DNA from: Ciceribacter thiooxidans
GTDB taxonomy: Bacteria; Pseudomonadota; Alphaproteobacteria; Rhizobiales; Rhizobiaceae
DNA length: 64,000 bases
Assembly (NCBI RefSeq): GCF_014126615.1
Contig: NZ_CP059896.1
Location: 754,501-818,500 of the forward strand
Direction of reading: 5' to 3'
Positions 45,776 to 56,305 of this stretch are shown here, piece after piece (the stretch's first letter is position 1; each line of letters starts with the position of its first letter). A program made the position numbers and the translations under genes. The notes below the pieces were generated by a model. The model was not told the origin of the DNA and did not search any database. It saw only the letters and a list, made by a program, of their open reading frames with translations.

Positions 45776-47488
45776 ATGTCCTACAAGATGTCCCGCGCCG
45801 CCTACGCCTCGATGTTCGGTCCGACGACCGGCGACAGGGTGCGGCTCGCCGATACCGAACTCTTCGTCGAGGTTGAGAAAGATTACACGACCTATGGCGA
45901 CGAGGTGAAGTTCGGCGGCGGCAAGGTCATCCGCGACGGCATGGGCCAGAGTCAGGTGACGCGCGCGGCGGGCGCCGTCGACACGGTCATCACCAATGCG
46001 CTGATCGTCGACCACTGGGGGATCGTGAAAGCCGACATCGGGCTCAAGGACGGACGCATCGTCGCGATCGGCAAGGCCGGCAATCCCGACACGCAGCCGG
46101 ACGTCACCATTATCGTCGGGCCGGGGACGGAAGCAATCGCCGGCGAGGGCAAGATCGTCACCGCCGGCGGCATGGACAGCCACATCCACTTCATCTGTCC
46201 GCAGCAGATCGAGGAGGCGCTGATGTCCGGCATCACCTGCATGCTCGGTGGCGGTACCGGACCTGCCCACGGGACACTCGCCACCACCTGTACGCCGGGT
46301 CCCTGGCATATCGCCCGGATGATCGAGGCGGCGGATGCCTTCCCGATGAATCTCGCCTTCGCCGGCAAGGGTAATGCCTCGCTGCCGGGAGCGCTCGAGG
46401 AGATGGTGCTCGGTGGCGCCTCCTCGCTGAAGCTGCACGAGGACTGGGGAACGACGCCGGCGGCGATCGACTGCTGCCTCTCGGTCGCCGACCAGTACGA
46501 TGTGCAGGTGATGATCCACACCGACACGCTGAACGAGTCGGGCTTCGTCGAGGATTCGATCGGCGCGATCAAGGGCAGGACGATCCACGCCTTCCACACA
46601 GAAGGGGCAGGCGGCGGCCACGCGCCGGACATCATCCGCATCTGCGGGCAGGCGAACGTCATCCCGTCTTCGACGAACCCGACACGGCCCTACACGGTCA
46701 ACACGATCGCCGAGCATCTCGACATGCTGATGGTCTGCCATCACCTCTCGGCATCGATTCCGGAAGACATCGCCTTCGCCGAAAGCCGTATTCGCAAGGA
46801 GACGATCGCGGCGGAAGACATTCTCCACGACATCGGCGCCTTCTCGATCATCTCCTCCGACAGCCAGGCGATGGGCCGCGTCGGGGAGGTGGCGATCCGC
46901 ACCTGGCAGACGGCGGACAAGATGAAGCGCCAGCGCGGGCGGCTGCCGCAGGAGACCGGCGACAACGACAATGCACGGGTGAAGCGCTATATCGCCAAGT
47001 ACACGATCAACCCGGCGATCGCCCACGGCGTCAGCCACGAGATCGGCTCCGTCGAGATCGGCAAGCGGGCGGACCTCGTCCTCTGGAACCCGGCCTTTTT
47101 CGGCGTCAAGCCGGACATGGTGCTGATGGGCGGGACGATCGTCGCGGCCCCGATGGGCGATCCGAACGCCTCGATCCCGACGCCGCAGCCGGTGCATTAC
47201 CGGCCGATGTTCGGCGCCTACGGCAAGGCGCGGACCAATTCCTCCGTCACCTTTGTCTCCCAGGCCTCGCTGGATGCCGAGCTCGCAAACCGGCTCGGCG
47301 TCGCCAAGCAGTTGGTGGCCGTCCGGAATACCCGCGGGGGCATTTCCAAGGCGTCGATGATCCATAACGACCTGACGCCGGAGATCGAGGTCGATCCGGA
47401 GACCTATGAAGTGCGCGCCGACGGCGAATTGCTCACCTGCGAACCGGCGACGAAGCTGCCGATGGCGCAGCGGTATTTCCTGTTCTGA
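45776..47488 (+). CDS. ureC: Urease alpha subunit, catalytic
   Basis: This is the 570-residue catalytic subunit holding the two-nickel centre. Visible elements are the metal ligands HIHF (near residue 135), the carbamylated lysine region [13 protein letters not shown] (near 220), [10 protein letters not shown], the [13 protein letters not shown] stretch and the mobile flap VCHHL (Cys and His, near 322). The protein starts [20 protein letters not shown], the normal urease start, with AAGGAG upstream. All active-site residues I can check are intact. Confidence 0.97.
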   Translation: MSYKMSRAAYASMFGPTTGDRVRLADTELFVEVEKDYTTYGDEVKFGGGKVIRDGMGQSQVTRAAGAVDTVITNALIVDHWGIVKADIGLKDGRIVAIGKAGNPDTQPDVTIIVGPGTEAIAGEGKIVTAGGMDSHIHFICPQQIEEALMSGITCMLGGGTGPAHGTLATTCTPGPWHIARMIEAADAFPMNLAFAGKGNASLPGALEEMVLGGASSLKLHEDWGTTPAAIDCCLSVADQYDVQVMIHTDTLNESGFVEDSIGAIKGRTIHAFHTEGAGGGHAPDIIRICGQANVIPSSTNPTRPYTVNTIAEHLDMLMVCHHLSASIPEDIAFAESRIRKETIAAEDILHDIGAFSIISSDSQAMGRVGEVAIRTWQTADKMKRQRGRLPQETGDNDNARVKRYIAKYTINPAIAHGVSHEIGSVEIGKRADLVLWNPAFFGVKPDMVLMGGTIVAAPMGDPNASIPTPQPVHYRPMFGAYGKARTNSSVTFVSQASLDAELANRLGVAKQLVAVRNTRGGISKASMIHNDLTPEIEVDPETYEVRADGELLTCEPATKLPMAQRYFLF

Positions 47489-47688
47489 CTGCCGGTCATA
47501 CAGGATTGGGCGGCGATGACGCTGGCGGACAGCTCAGCCATGCGCTTGCCGCAACCCAGCCATGCATCCGCCCTGCGACGATGTTTCATGCTGCGTCGCA
47601 ACCAATTTTAGTGTAGTTCTAATTCGCAAGTACGGCGCTCCGCCCCCTGATGCGCCGGCTAACGTGTTTCCCATGCAAGGAGATTGCT

Positions 47689-48228
47689 ATGCTGATCGGC
47701 AAGAAAGTGCCCCAAGTCACCTTCCGTACCCGCGTCCGTGACGAGTCCGTCGGCGGTCCGAACCCCTATCGTTGGCAGGACGTCACCTCAGACGACTACT
47801 TCAAGGGCAAGCGGGTCATCCTGTTCTCGCTGCCGGGCGCATTTACCCCGACCTGCTCGACCTACCAGCTTCCCGACTTCGAGAAGATGTACAACGAGTT
47901 CAAGGCCGAAGGCATTGACGAAATCTACTGCATTTCCGTCAACGACGCCTTCGTGATGAACGCCTGGGGCAAGCAGCAGAACCTCGAAAACGTCAAGCTG
48001 ATCCCCGACGGCTCCGGCGAGTTCACCCGCAAGATGGGTATGCTGGTCCGCAAGGACAACCTCGGCTTTGGCATGCGCTCCTGGCGCTATGCGGCGATCA
48101 TCAACAACGGTGCGATTGAGCAGTGGTTCGAGGAAGAAGGCTTCTCCGACAATTGCGAGAGCGATCCCTACGGCGTTTCCTCGCCGCAGAACATCCTGGC
48201 GAAACTGCAGGAAAAGAAGGCCGCCTGA
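47689..48228 (+). CDS. Peroxiredoxin, Prx5 type
   Basis: This is a 179-residue thiol peroxidase. The peroxidatic cysteine is Cys56 in [18 protein letters not shown]. Other cysteines at residue 81 and in [15 protein letters not shown] could resolve the oxidised form. AAGGAG lies six bases before the ATG at 47689. It has its own 200-base upstream gap after ureC, so it may be separately transcribed though it lies inside the urease cluster. Prx5-type enzymes usually reduce peroxides using glutaredoxin or thioredoxin. Confidence 0.9.
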   Translation: MLIGKKVPQVTFRTRVRDESVGGPNPYRWQDVTSDDYFKGKRVILFSLPGAFTPTCSTYQLPDFEKMYNEFKAEGIDEIYCISVNDAFVMNAWGKQQNLENVKLIPDGSGEFTRKMGMLVRKDNLGFGMRSWRYAAIINNGAIEQWFEEEGFSDNCESDPYGVSSPQNILAKLQEKKAA

Positions 48229-48385
48229 GGCTTTCGCCGCTCCTGGTTTCGAGGGCGTCGGCCGGCTGGCCGGCGCCCTTTTCGTATTCTCGCGGAAAAG
48301 CCGTCAGGCGTGTCACGAGCACAACTTCCCTGTTGCGGGGTACGTCCAAATTCTGCATTTTCAGGGTAGTCAATTCGGATTAGCC

Positions 48386-48856
48386 ATGCAGCGCATCACG
48401 ACCTATCTCTCGGCCGGAACTTCTGTCACCGCTCCCATAGGCACGGTGGTGCTCGCCCATGACGAGCGGCACCTGAGGCGGAAGCTACTTCATCTCGCCG
48501 ATGGTGACATGGTCATGCTCGACCTCAAAGAGCCGGTGGTCTTCGGCGACGGCGACCGGCTGGTGCTCGACAACGGCGACCAGGTCGAGATCCGGGCGGC
48601 GAAGGAGTCGCTCTACGAGATCGTTCCGCGCGACGCTCTGCACCTGGCCGAACTCGCCTGGCACCTCGGCAACCGCCACATGTCGGCGCAGATCGAGGCG
48701 GATCGCATCCTCATCCTGCGCGACCGGGTGATCCGGGAGATGATCGAACTCCTCGGCGCGCGGGTGGTGGAGATCGTCGAAGCCTTCCAGCCGATGCGAG
48801 GGGCCTATCACACCCATGGCGACAACCACGGCCACGGGCATGGCGGTCACGAGTGA
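48386..48856 (+). CDS. ureE: Urease accessory protein UreE, nickel metallochaperone
   Basis: UreE delivers nickel to the urease activation complex. The 156-residue protein has the N-terminal peptide-binding domain ([17 protein letters not shown]) and the metal-binding domain ([20 protein letters not shown]). Its His-rich tail ([15 protein letters not shown]) adds nickel sites. The ATG at 48386 gives normal length; upstream in-frame sequence overlaps the peroxiredoxin and is rejected. ureF follows after six bases. Confidence 0.95.
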   Translation: MQRITTYLSAGTSVTAPIGTVVLAHDERHLRRKLLHLADGDMVMLDLKEPVVFGDGDRLVLDNGDQVEIRAAKESLYEIVPRDALHLAELAWHLGNRHMSAQIEADRILILRDRVIREMIELLGARVVEIVEAFQPMRGAYHTHGDNHGHGHGGHE

Positions 48857-48862
48857 GCGCCG

Positions 48863-49534
48863 ATGCGTGAACGCCCTGCAGTCGAGGGCCTGTTGCGGCT
48901 GATGGCCTGGCTTTCGCCGGCCTTCCCGGTCGGAGGCTTTGCCTATTCCGGCGGCCTCGAAGCCGCGGTACAGGCGGGACACGTATCGTCGGCCGAGACG
49001 TTGAAGGACTGGCTCCTGACCCTGCTTCGAAACGGCAGCTTGCGGAACGATGCGGTGCTGCTTGCGGAGGCTTACCGCTCCGTGGCCGACGATGAACGGC
49101 TGCGGGAGGTCGCCGAACTCGCAACGGCTCTCGCCGGATCGGCCGAACGTCATGTCGAAATCTCGCGGCAGGGTGGCGCCTTCCTTGCGGCAGCAGACGC
49201 CTGGCCCGGCTCTGTTCCGGATGTGCTCGGTGACGGGACGGCCTACAGCGTCGCCGTCGGCGCCGTTGCTGCCTCGAACGGTGTCCGCCTTGCCGAGACC
49301 GTTGCCGCCTTTCTCCACGCTGCGGTGTCGCAACTCGTCTCGGCGGCGATCCGTCTCGGCGTCCTCGGGCAGAGCCGGGGTGTCGCGCTTCTCTCGGCGC
49401 TGGAAGAGGTTGTCGCCGAGCAGGCCGGGAAGGCTGCATCGTCGACGCTCGAGGATCTCGGCAGTGCAACGCTCGTCGCCGACCAGATGAGCCTCCGGCA
49501 CGAGACCCAGCATTCGAGGCTGTTCCTCTCATGA
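48863..49534 (+). CDS. ureF: Urease accessory protein UreF
   Basis: This is a 223-residue all-helical protein that controls UreG GTPase activity during nickel insertion. It contains [20 protein letters not shown], which is diagnostic, and the late [14 protein letters not shown] helix. The end overlaps the DUF3995 gene start by four bases, so translation is coupled. Confidence 0.95.
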   Translation: MRERPAVEGLLRLMAWLSPAFPVGGFAYSGGLEAAVQAGHVSSAETLKDWLLTLLRNGSLRNDAVLLAEAYRSVADDERLREVAELATALAGSAERHVEISRQGGAFLAAADAWPGSVPDVLGDGTAYSVAVGAVAASNGVRLAETVAAFLHAAVSQLVSAAIRLGVLGQSRGVALLSALEEVVAEQAGKAASSTLEDLGSATLVADQMSLRHETQHSRLFLS

Positions 49535-49968
49535 CCGCGCTCGCCCTTCTCCTCGCCGTCCTGCTTCTGGCGATTGCTGCCCTGCATCTCGCCTGGGCCG
49601 CGGGATCGACCTTTCCGGCCGCGAGCGAGCGGGAGCTCGTGCGGATGGTGGTCGGCTTCAAGGGACAAGAGCAAATGCCGCCGCCTGCGGCCGCGGTGCT
49701 GGTTGCGGTCGCGCTCGCTGTCGCGGCCTATGTCGCGCTTGCACTCGCCTCGCTCAGTGTCTGGCCGTTCTGGCGCTGGTCGCTCACCTTCGCTGGCATG
49801 GTCCTTGCTTTTGTCTTTCTTGCCCGCGGCGTCGCCGCTTATCTGCCGGCGTGGCGAGCACGGGTTCCGCAGCAACCTTTTGCGAGGCTCGACCGGCGCT
49901 ACTATGGACCGCTCTGCCTGGTGATCGGCGCGGGCTTCACTCTTCTTGCAACGGGATACACGGCATGA
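49531..49968 (+). CDS. DUF3995-like membrane protein between ureF and ureG
   Basis: This is a 145-residue protein with four probable transmembrane helices. The first contains [14 protein letters not shown], the His-Trp-Gly pattern of the DUF3995 family. Start and stop overlap ureF and ureG by four bases each, so it is fully embedded in the accessory operon. A role in nickel or ammonia handling is possible but unsupported by sequence; the family has no known function. Confidence 0.8.
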   Translation: MTALALLLAVLLLAIAALHLAWAAGSTFPAASERELVRMVVGFKGQEQMPPPAAAVLVAVALAVAAYVALALASLSVWPFWRWSLTFAGMVLAFVFLARGVAAYLPAWRARVPQQPFARLDRRYYGPLCLVIGAGFTLLATGYTA

Positions 49969-50576
49969 AATCGGCAAACGGTCCTCTGCGCATCGGCATC
50001 GGCGGCCCTGTGGGCTCCGGCAAGACGGCGCTCACCGAAAAGCTCTGCAAGGCGCTGCGCGCCGACTATTCGGTCGCCGTCGTCACCAACGACATCTATA
50101 CGCGCGAGGATGCCGACGCGCTCGTGCGCATGCAGGCGCTTTCCTCGGACCGTGTCGTTGGTGTCGAGACCGGCGGCTGCCCGCACACGGCGATCCGCGA
50201 GGATGCGACGATCAACCTGCAGGCGATCGCCGATCTCAATCGGCGCTTTCCCGATCTCGACGTCGTCTTCATCGAATCGGGCGGCGACAATCTGGCGGCG
50301 ACGTTCTCGCCCGATCTCGCCGATTTGACGATCTACGTGATCTCCGTCTGCCAGGGCGAGGAAATCCCGCGCAAGGGCGGCCCGGGCATTACCCGCTCGG
50401 ATCTCCTGGTAATCAACAAGAAGGATCTCGCCCCTTACGTCGAGGTCGATCTCGACGTGATGGATCGCGACGCCCGGCGGATGCGCAATGCCAAGCCGCA
50501 TGTCTTCTCGGACATGAAGCGCGGAGCGGGTGTGGAAGATATCGTGCAGTTCATCAAGGAAACCGGCGGCCTCTGA
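49965..50576 (+). CDS. ureG: Urease accessory GTPase UreG
   Basis: UreG is the GTPase that powers nickel delivery into urease. The 203-residue protein has P-loop [13 protein letters not shown] (residues 11-23), the metal-binding CPH in [31 protein letters not shown] and the guanine-specificity NKKD. The ATG overlaps the DUF3995 stop. It closes the urease cluster and is convergent with the Crp/Fnr gene. Confidence 0.97.
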   Translation: MKSANGPLRIGIGGPVGSGKTALTEKLCKALRADYSVAVVTNDIYTREDADALVRMQALSSDRVVGVETGGCPHTAIREDATINLQAIADLNRRFPDLDVVFIESGGDNLAATFSPDLADLTIYVISVCQGEEIPRKGGPGITRSDLLVINKKDLAPYVEVDLDVMDRDARRMRNAKPHVFSDMKRGAGVEDIVQFIKETGGL

Positions 50577-50607
50577 TCGCCGGCTGTCGTTGCGGACAGA
50601 TCGCGTT

Positions 50608-51303
50608 TCAGATCTGCTTCAGCGCGCTGATGTCGCTGATCTGGATGATACGCCCGCGCACCGTCACGCCCGCCCGGCGGAGAGAGGAAAAGGCGCGCGA
50701 CAGGGCCTCCGGCGCCAGCCCGAGCTTGCCGGCGAGCAAGCTCTTCTGGAAGGGGAGGCGGATCGAGGCGGAGCTGCCGTCCTGCGGGCAGTTGTCGAGC
50801 AGATAATGGGCGACGCGCTGCGGTGCCGTCTGCAGCCGGTCGTTGGCGATGCAATCCATGCTGCTGCGCAGATGAGCGGACAGGCACTGGATCACGGCCT
50901 TCGCCACGTCCTTTTCCTGCTCGGCGAGCTGGCGCACCTTCTGCAGTTCGAAACGCGCCACCACGACGTTTTCCGCTGCCTGGGCGTTGTAGAGGTAGCG
51001 ATCGCCACAGGCGAGCAGGCATTCGGCGAACGTATCTCCCGGTCCGCAGATGCGGATGTCCGCCTCGCGACCGTCCCTGTTCAGCCGGTAGAGCCGCACA
51101 TAGCCGGTCAGGGAGCAGTAGAAGTATTCCGCAACCTCGCCTTCCCGGAAGAGAATGTCTCGCGCCTCGAAATTGGTGACGGTCGCAAGGTCGAGCATCC
51201 GTGCCATCGAGACAGGACCGAGAGACTCCATGAAGGAACTTCTCAGCAATATGTTCTTGTCGCGTGTGTTCAGCTTCAATGTCTTGTTCACAGGTATCAC
51301 CAT
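50608..51303 (-). CDS. Crp/Fnr family transcriptional regulator
   Basis: This is a 231-residue regulator with a cyclic-nucleotide-binding-like sensor domain (about residues 35-140, FREGEVAEYFYCSLTGYVRL). A long dimer helix and a winged-helix domain (about 165-225, LPFQKSLLAGKLGLAPEALS) follow. It lacks the N-terminal four-cysteine cluster of Fnr, so it is not an oxygen-sensing Fnr; it is closer to the FixK/NnrR/DNR branch. An anaerobox lies 275 bases upstream of the chosen ATG. The start is uncertain because the frame continues upstream without a clear ribosome site. Confidence 0.82.
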   Translation of the reverse strand: MVIPVNKTLKLNTRDKNILLRSSFMESLGPVSMARMLDLATVTNFEARDILFREGEVAEYFYCSLTGYVRLYRLNRDGREADIRICGPGDTFAECLLACGDRYLYNAQAAENVVVARFELQKVRQLAEQEKDVAKAVIQCLSAHLRSSMDCIANDRLQTAPQRVAHYLLDNCPQDGSSASIRLPFQKSLLAGKLGLAPEALSRAFSSLRRAGVTVRGRIIQISDISALKQI

Positions 51304-51577
51304 TCCTGCCGGCCTTGCGTGGCAGACGCAGGGCTCGTTGCCGGTTTCTGGAAGATGGTCGTCGATCCGGCTTCGCTGGGAGTGGTCTCCGTCCGAGCCG
51401 TACACGTCGTCGGCAGTCCTCGGCCGTGCGTTGCCGTCCGCCCGAGCCGCCGTTCCACTGCCGCGGGCAATCCGCGGCGAGGGGCCGACCAAGCCTCACT
51501 CCCAAAACCGGGAAACGACCTACGCTGCACTCATTCCCCAGTGCGAGGCAGGATAAGCAACGCCGGGAAGTGATCAT

Positions 51578-51591
51578 TTGATTTCGATCAA
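51578..51591. promoter_or_regulatory. Perfect Fnr/FixK anaerobox
   Basis: TTGAT-TTCG-ATCAA is an exact match to the Fnr/FixK half-site pair. It lies in the 394-base gap between the Crp/Fnr gene and the RND genes, 275 bases from the former. It points to low-oxygen control, probably of the Crp/Fnr gene itself. The rest of the gap holds no gene I can support apart from a possible N-terminal extension of that gene. Confidence 0.6.
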
Positions 51592-51645
51592 TCGCGTCGT
51601 GCCGATCTGCGAAAAATCGGCCGCGATGAGCCTGTCTGACAACGA

Positions 51646-51671
51646 AAAAGAGCCGGTCTCCCGGCTCTTTT
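51646..51671 (-). terminator. Intrinsic terminator of the RND operon
   Basis: A perfect 11-bp stem AAAAGAGCCGG / CCGGCTCTTTT has a TCTC loop and lies 27 bases after the RND permease stop. The A run becomes a T run on the minus strand. Confidence 0.82.
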
Positions 51672-51697
51672 CCCATTTGCGGTGTGGATGTAGGCCC

Positions 51698-54600
51698 TTA
51701 CTCGGCGGCGAGCGGCCGGATCGGCACGAGCTTGTTCGAATCCGCCGGCGCCGGCGTCCCGCCGGAAGCCCGCTTTTCGATGCTGGCCAGACGCTGCTCG
51801 ATCGAAGTCAGCGCCTCGTTGTTCCTGCGGGTGCGCACGCTGAGTTCTTCGCGGCTGAGTGTCTCTTCCTCTTCTTCCTTGCGGCCGACGAGGCGGCCGA
51901 AGATCCAGCCGAGCAGGTGGGAGAGGTCGTCCATGATCAGGAAGAAAGCGGGCACGACCAGAAGGCTGAGTGCCGTCGAGACGATGATGCCGCCGATCAC
52001 CGCGATCGCCATCGGCGCGCGGAAGGAGCCACCTTCGCCGACGCCCATCGCGGACGGCAACATGCCGGCAGACATGGCGATCGAGGTCATGATGATCGGC
52101 CGGGCGCGCTTGCGGCCGGCTTCCACCATCGCCTGGACGCGGCTCATGCCGCGGTTGCGCATCTCGATCGCGAAGTCCACCAGCAGGATGGCGTTCTTCG
52201 TGACGATCCCCATCAGCATCAGGATGCCGATCAGCACCGGCATGGAGAGTGCATTCTGGGTGATGATCAGCGCCACTGCCACTCCACCGATCGCGAGCGG
52301 CAGCGAGAACAGGATGGTGAAGGGCTGGATCACGTCCTTGAAAAGCAGGATCAGCACGACGAGAACCAGCATCAGGCCCATCAGCATTGCATTGCCGAAG
52401 CTCGCGGTCATCTCGGCCTGGATCTTGGCATCACCGCTTTCTGCCAGACGCACCGTCGGCGGCAGCTTCGTCTCGTCGACGATGCGCTTGAACTCCGCCG
52501 TCGCCGTATCGAGCGCGGTGCCCTGCGGAACGTCTGAGCCGATCGCCACGACGCGACTGCGGGCATTGCGCTTGATCGAGCTCGGGCCTTCCGAGTAGTC
52601 GACATCGGCGATGCTGTAGAGCGGCACGGTCTGGCCGGTCGCGGTCTGCACCTTCAGGGCCCGGATCGCGGCGAGGTCACGCCGGACGTCGAGCGCCATC
52701 TGCACCCGGATCGGGATTTGCCGGTCGTCGAGCGAGATCTTGGTCAACTGCGCATCGATATCGCCGATGGTGGCGACGCGCACGGTCTGGGCGATCTGCT
52801 GCGGCGTGATGCCGAGGCGGGCGATCTCGTCCTTGTGCGGACGGATCTGCAGTTCGGGCCGGGGCAGGGCACCTTCCGAGCTGACATTGGCGAGGATCGG
52901 CGAGGCACGCAGGCGCGATTCCAGGAGACGAACGGCGTCGTTCAGGTCCTGTTCGTTGGTGGAGAGGAAGTTGAACGTGAGTTCACGCTCGGCGCGGTCG
53001 TTCACCTTGGAGATGCGAACGTCCGGGATCGAACGGACCTTGGCGAAGACTTCCTTCTCGACCTCCCATTGCGGACGGGTGCGGCCCTTTTCCTCGATTT
53101 TCGGCAGGTAGGAGCCGATCAGGGGCAGCGAACCGAGACCCTTGTTCACGAGAACCTTCACCAGCGAATGGTCGATATTCTGCAGGATAATGCGGACCGT
53201 CGCGCGGCGCAGTTCAAGATCGCCCTTGGGCGAGGCGCCGCCGAGGACGAAGACGCTTTCGACACCCTCGAGGTCACGAACGGCCTCATAGACCTTCTCG
53301 CTGGCGGCGGAGGTTTCCTCGAGCGTGGCATTCGGCGGCAGTTCGACCGAGAGCACGATGCGGGAAGAATCGTCCGGCGGCATGAAACTGCCCGGTACCT
53401 GCGACAGCAGCGCCATGGAGCCGATGAGGAAGAGGATCGCGCCGGCAAGCGTCGCGTAGCGCGAATACCACTTGCTCGTCGTTCCTGTCACCAGCCGGGT
53501 GTAGGTCTTCATCAGACGGCTGTCGTTGTCGTGATGGTCCTCCATGCCGTCTTCCGCGCGCATCAGATAGGCTGCCATCAGCGGCGTGATGAAGCGGGCG
53601 ACGAGAAGCGAGAACAGCACCGAGAAGGCGACCGTCAGGCCGAACTGGATGAAGTACTGTCCGCCGATGCCGGGCATGAAGGACACGGGCACGAAGACGG
53701 CGATGATCGTGAAGCTCGTCGCGATGACGGCGAGGCCGATTTCGTCGGCGGCCTCGATCGCCGCCCGATAGGGCGTCTTACCGAGCTTGATGTGGCGGGC
53801 GATGTTCTCGATCTCCACGATCGCGTCATCGACCAGGATCCCGGTCGCGAGCGTGAGCGCGAGGAAGCTCACGAGGTTCAGCGAGAAGCCCATGAGATCC
53901 ATCACCCAGAAGGTGGGAATGGCCGAGAGCGGTAGGGCGACCGCGGCAATCAGAGTCGCACGCCAGTTGTGGAGGAAGAGGAACACCACGATGACGGCGA
54001 GGATCGAGCCTTCCATCAGCGTGTGGAGTGCCGCTTCGTAGTTGCCATAGGTGAAGTAGACGGAGTCGTCGACCATCTCGATCTTGACGTCGGGATGGGC
54101 TTCCCGAACCTGATCGAGCTTCTTGGCGACGGTTTCCGCCACGGAGACTTCGCTGGCGCCCTTTGCGCGGAAGACCGCGAAGGTGACCGACGGCGTGCCG
54201 TTGAAGCGCGAGAACGACTTCGGCTCCTCGTAGGTGTCCTTGATCGTACCGAGGTCGGCGAGCTTGACGAAGCGTCCGTTCGGAAGCGCGATCGTCGTTT
54301 CCGCCAGTCGGGCCACGTCCTTGGCGTCGCCCAGCGTGCGGATCGTCTGCTCGTTGCCGGCGACCTGGCCGCGGCCGGAACCGAGATCGAGGTTGGTGCC
54401 GCGAAGCTGTGCGTTGACGTCCGCCGCCGTGATGCCGTGGGCATCGAGGCGGTCGGCGTTCAGCGAGACCAGGATTTCGCGATCGGAGCCGCCGTAGCGG
54501 TCGATCCGGCCGATGCCGGGCTCGCCCTGCAACGAGCGCTTGATCGTGTCGTCGACGAACCAGGAGAGCTCCTCGAGCGTCATGTTGGGTGAGGAGACGG

Positions 54601-55024
54601 CGAAGGTCTGGATGGCCTGCCCCTCGACGTCGACCTTGGAGACGATCGGCTCGTCGATGCCGGCCGGCAAGGAGCCACGAACCTTGTCGATCGCGTCCTT
54701 GGTGTCCTGGACGGCCTCGCCGGTCGGCTTCTCGATGCGGAACACGACGACCGTCTGGGACTGGCCGTCTGTCACCGTCGACTGGATCTCGTCGATGCCG
54801 CTGATCGACGCGACGGCATCCTCGATCTCCTTGGTGACCTGCATCTCCAGTTCGGCAGGCGAGGCGCCGCTCTGGGTGATCGTGATCGCCACCACCGGCA
54901 CGTCGATGTTCGGAAAGCGGGTGATCGGCAGCGTGTAGAACGACTGCAGACCGACGATCACCAGAAGGGCGAAGGCGAGCAGCGGCGCAATCGGGTTGCG
55001 GATCGACCAGGCGGAGAAGTTCAT
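51698..55024 (-). CDS. RND family efflux permease (HAE-type)
   Basis: This is a 1108-residue inner-membrane proton-driven pump with twelve helices and two large periplasmic loops. Helix 4 carries the proton-relay pair in GILVDDAIVEIENI. The N-terminal MNFSAWSIRNPIAPLLAFAL and the FPNIDVPVVAITI segment are typical of AcrB/MexB relatives. The C-terminal tail beyond helix 12 is long, acidic and coiled-coil-like. It lies 14 bases after its adaptor gene. No outer-membrane channel gene is present, so a TolC elsewhere is presumably used. The substrate is unknown. Confidence 0.93.
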   Translation of the reverse strand: MNFSAWSIRNPIAPLLAFALLVIVGLQSFYTLPITRFPNIDVPVVAITITQSGASPAELEMQVTKEIEDAVASISGIDEIQSTVTDGQSQTVVVFRIEKPTGEAVQDTKDAIDKVRGSLPAGIDEPIVSKVDVEGQAIQTFAVSSPNMTLEELSWFVDDTIKRSLQGEPGIGRIDRYGGSDREILVSLNADRLDAHGITAADVNAQLRGTNLDLGSGRGQVAGNEQTIRTLGDAKDVARLAETTIALPNGRFVKLADLGTIKDTYEEPKSFSRFNGTPSVTFAVFRAKGASEVSVAETVAKKLDQVREAHPDVKIEMVDDSVYFTYGNYEAALHTLMEGSILAVIVVFLFLHNWRATLIAAVALPLSAIPTFWVMDLMGFSLNLVSFLALTLATGILVDDAIVEIENIARHIKLGKTPYRAAIEAADEIGLAVIATSFTIIAVFVPVSFMPGIGGQYFIQFGLTVAFSVLFSLLVARFITPLMAAYLMRAEDGMEDHHDNDSRLMKTYTRLVTGTTSKWYSRYATLAGAILFLIGSMALLSQVPGSFMPPDDSSRIVLSVELPPNATLEETSAASEKVYEAVRDLEGVESVFVLGGASPKGDLELRRATVRIILQNIDHSLVKVLVNKGLGSLPLIGSYLPKIEEKGRTRPQWEVEKEVFAKVRSIPDVRISKVNDRAERELTFNFLSTNEQDLNDAVRLLESRLRASPILANVSSEGALPRPELQIRPHKDEIARLGITPQQIAQTVRVATIGDIDAQLTKISLDDRQIPIRVQMALDVRRDLAAIRALKVQTATGQTVPLYSIADVDYSEGPSSIKRNARSRVVAIGSDVPQGTALDTATAEFKRIVDETKLPPTVRLAESGDAKIQAEMTASFGNAMLMGLMLVLVVLILLFKDVIQPFTILFSLPLAIGGVAVALIITQNALSMPVLIGILMLMGIVTKNAILLVDFAIEMRNRGMSRVQAMVEAGRKRARPIIMTSIAMSAGMLPSAMGVGEGGSFRAPMAIAVIGGIIVSTALSLLVVPAFFLIMDDLSHLLGWIFGRLVGRKEEEEETLSREELSVRTRRNNEALTSIEQRLASIEKRASGGTPAPADSNKLVPIRPLAAE

Positions 55025-55038
55025 GGGTTAACCTCGGG

Positions 55039-56229
55039 TCAGTTCGACACTGCAGCTTGCTGTTCGCGCACGGGATTGATGTGGTCGCCGTCTCCGACGA
55101 AGGCGCCGGCCTTGGCGACGACCTCGTCGCCTTCCTTCAGTCCGCTGACGACCTGCACGAAGCCGTCGTCCTGGATGCCGACCTCGATCGCCGTCTGCTT
55201 GACGACGCCGCCCTCGACCTTGCGGGCGAAGGAGGTGCCGCGCTCTGTGGTCACGGAGGCGAGGGGAAGGGCAAGCGTGGTCGCCTCCTCGACGATGATG
55301 GCGGCCTTGGCATACATGCCGGCGCGTGCGCCGGAATCGTCGTCGATCGCAATATGCACGGCGCCGAGGCGGGTCTGCTGGTCGACGACCGGGGCAATCA
55401 GCCGAACGGTTCCGGTGAGCGTCGAGCTGCCGCCGGCGACGGTGATGTTGGCCTTCTGGCCCACCTTCATCTTCAGGACATCGGTTTCGGAGACATCGGC
55501 GACCAGCTCGATCTGGCCGTCACGGATGACGGTGAAGAGTGGCTGGCCGGCACCGCTCGCAATCGCGCCGATCTTGGCGGTGCGCGAGGCGACGACACCC
55601 GCGGCCGGGGTCTTGATATCGGTACGTGCGAGTTTCAGGTCGATGTCGGCGATCTGGCTGTCGACGACCTTGATGTCGGCTTCGGCGATCGCGATCGCCT
55701 GCTCTGTGCTGCTGGCCTTGGCCCTGGCGCTGGTCGCGGCGGTTTCCGCCTGCTCGATCTGCGAGGTGGAGACGGTGCCGGACTTGCCGAGCGTGGTCGC
55801 CCGCTTGTACTGCCGCTCGGCCTCGGCAGCATTCGCTTCGGCATCCCTCAACTGGGCCCGGTACTGGGCGAGCGCTGCTTCCGCCTTGGCCCTGGTCGCG
55901 ACGAGCTGGCTCTTTTGCAGCAGCAGGCTGTCGTCGGAGAGACGGGCGAGTATGCCGCCGGCTTCCACACGGTCACCGACATCTGCCTCGAGCGAGCGGA
56001 TCGAAAGCCCTTCGACCTGCGGCTGGACATAGATCTCCTCGACCGGTTTGATGGTGCCTGTCGCAACGACCCGATCGACCAGCTTTTGCACTTTCGCCTC
56101 GGTGACGACGATGGACGGCAGGATCTGTTCGGTCTTGGCGGCCGGTGCCTCCTCGGCGGTTGCGGTCAGCGGCGCGAGAACGGTGCCCAGTGCCAGCAGC
56201 ACGGCCGTCGTGTTCAGGTATCGACTCAT
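55039..56229 (-). CDS. RND efflux periplasmic adaptor (membrane fusion protein)
   Basis: This is a 396-residue adaptor that bridges the RND pump and an outer-membrane channel. It has an N-terminal signal (about residues 1-25) and a lipoyl half (VEGLSIRSLEADVGDRVEAG). A long alpha-hairpin (about 100-200, Ala/Glu-rich) precedes the second lipoyl half (DIKTPAAGVVASRTAKIG) and beta-barrel. It is the first gene of the operon. A perfect 8-bp palindrome lies 77-96 bases upstream. No regulator gene is adjacent. Confidence 0.92.
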   Translation of the reverse strand: MSRYLNTTAVLLALGTVLAPLTATAEEAPAAKTEQILPSIVVTEAKVQKLVDRVVATGTIKPVEEIYVQPQVEGLSIRSLEADVGDRVEAGGILARLSDDSLLLQKSQLVATRAKAEAALAQYRAQLRDAEANAAEAERQYKRATTLGKSGTVSTSQIEQAETAATSARAKASSTEQAIAIAEADIKVVDSQIADIDLKLARTDIKTPAAGVVASRTAKIGAIASGAGQPLFTVIRDGQIELVADVSETDVLKMKVGQKANITVAGGSSTLTGTVRLIAPVVDQQTRLGAVHIAIDDDSGARAGMYAKAAIIVEEATTLALPLASVTTERGTSFARKVEGGVVKQTAIEVGIQDDGFVQVVSGLKEGDEVVAKAGAFVGDGDHINPVREQQAAVSN

Positions 56230-56305
56230 CTGTCCCTTCCGAGGTTCAACTTCAAGAAATTCACTGTTCTAAAACCGGAGAATGGCCGTAGAAGTCCGGC
56301 GGGAG

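Noticed and set aside
51304..51492. N-terminal extension of the Crp/Fnr protein that could include Fnr-type cysteines
   Set aside because: The extension has only one Cys-x-Cys pair, low-complexity sequence and no ribosome site, so it does not make an Fnr cluster.
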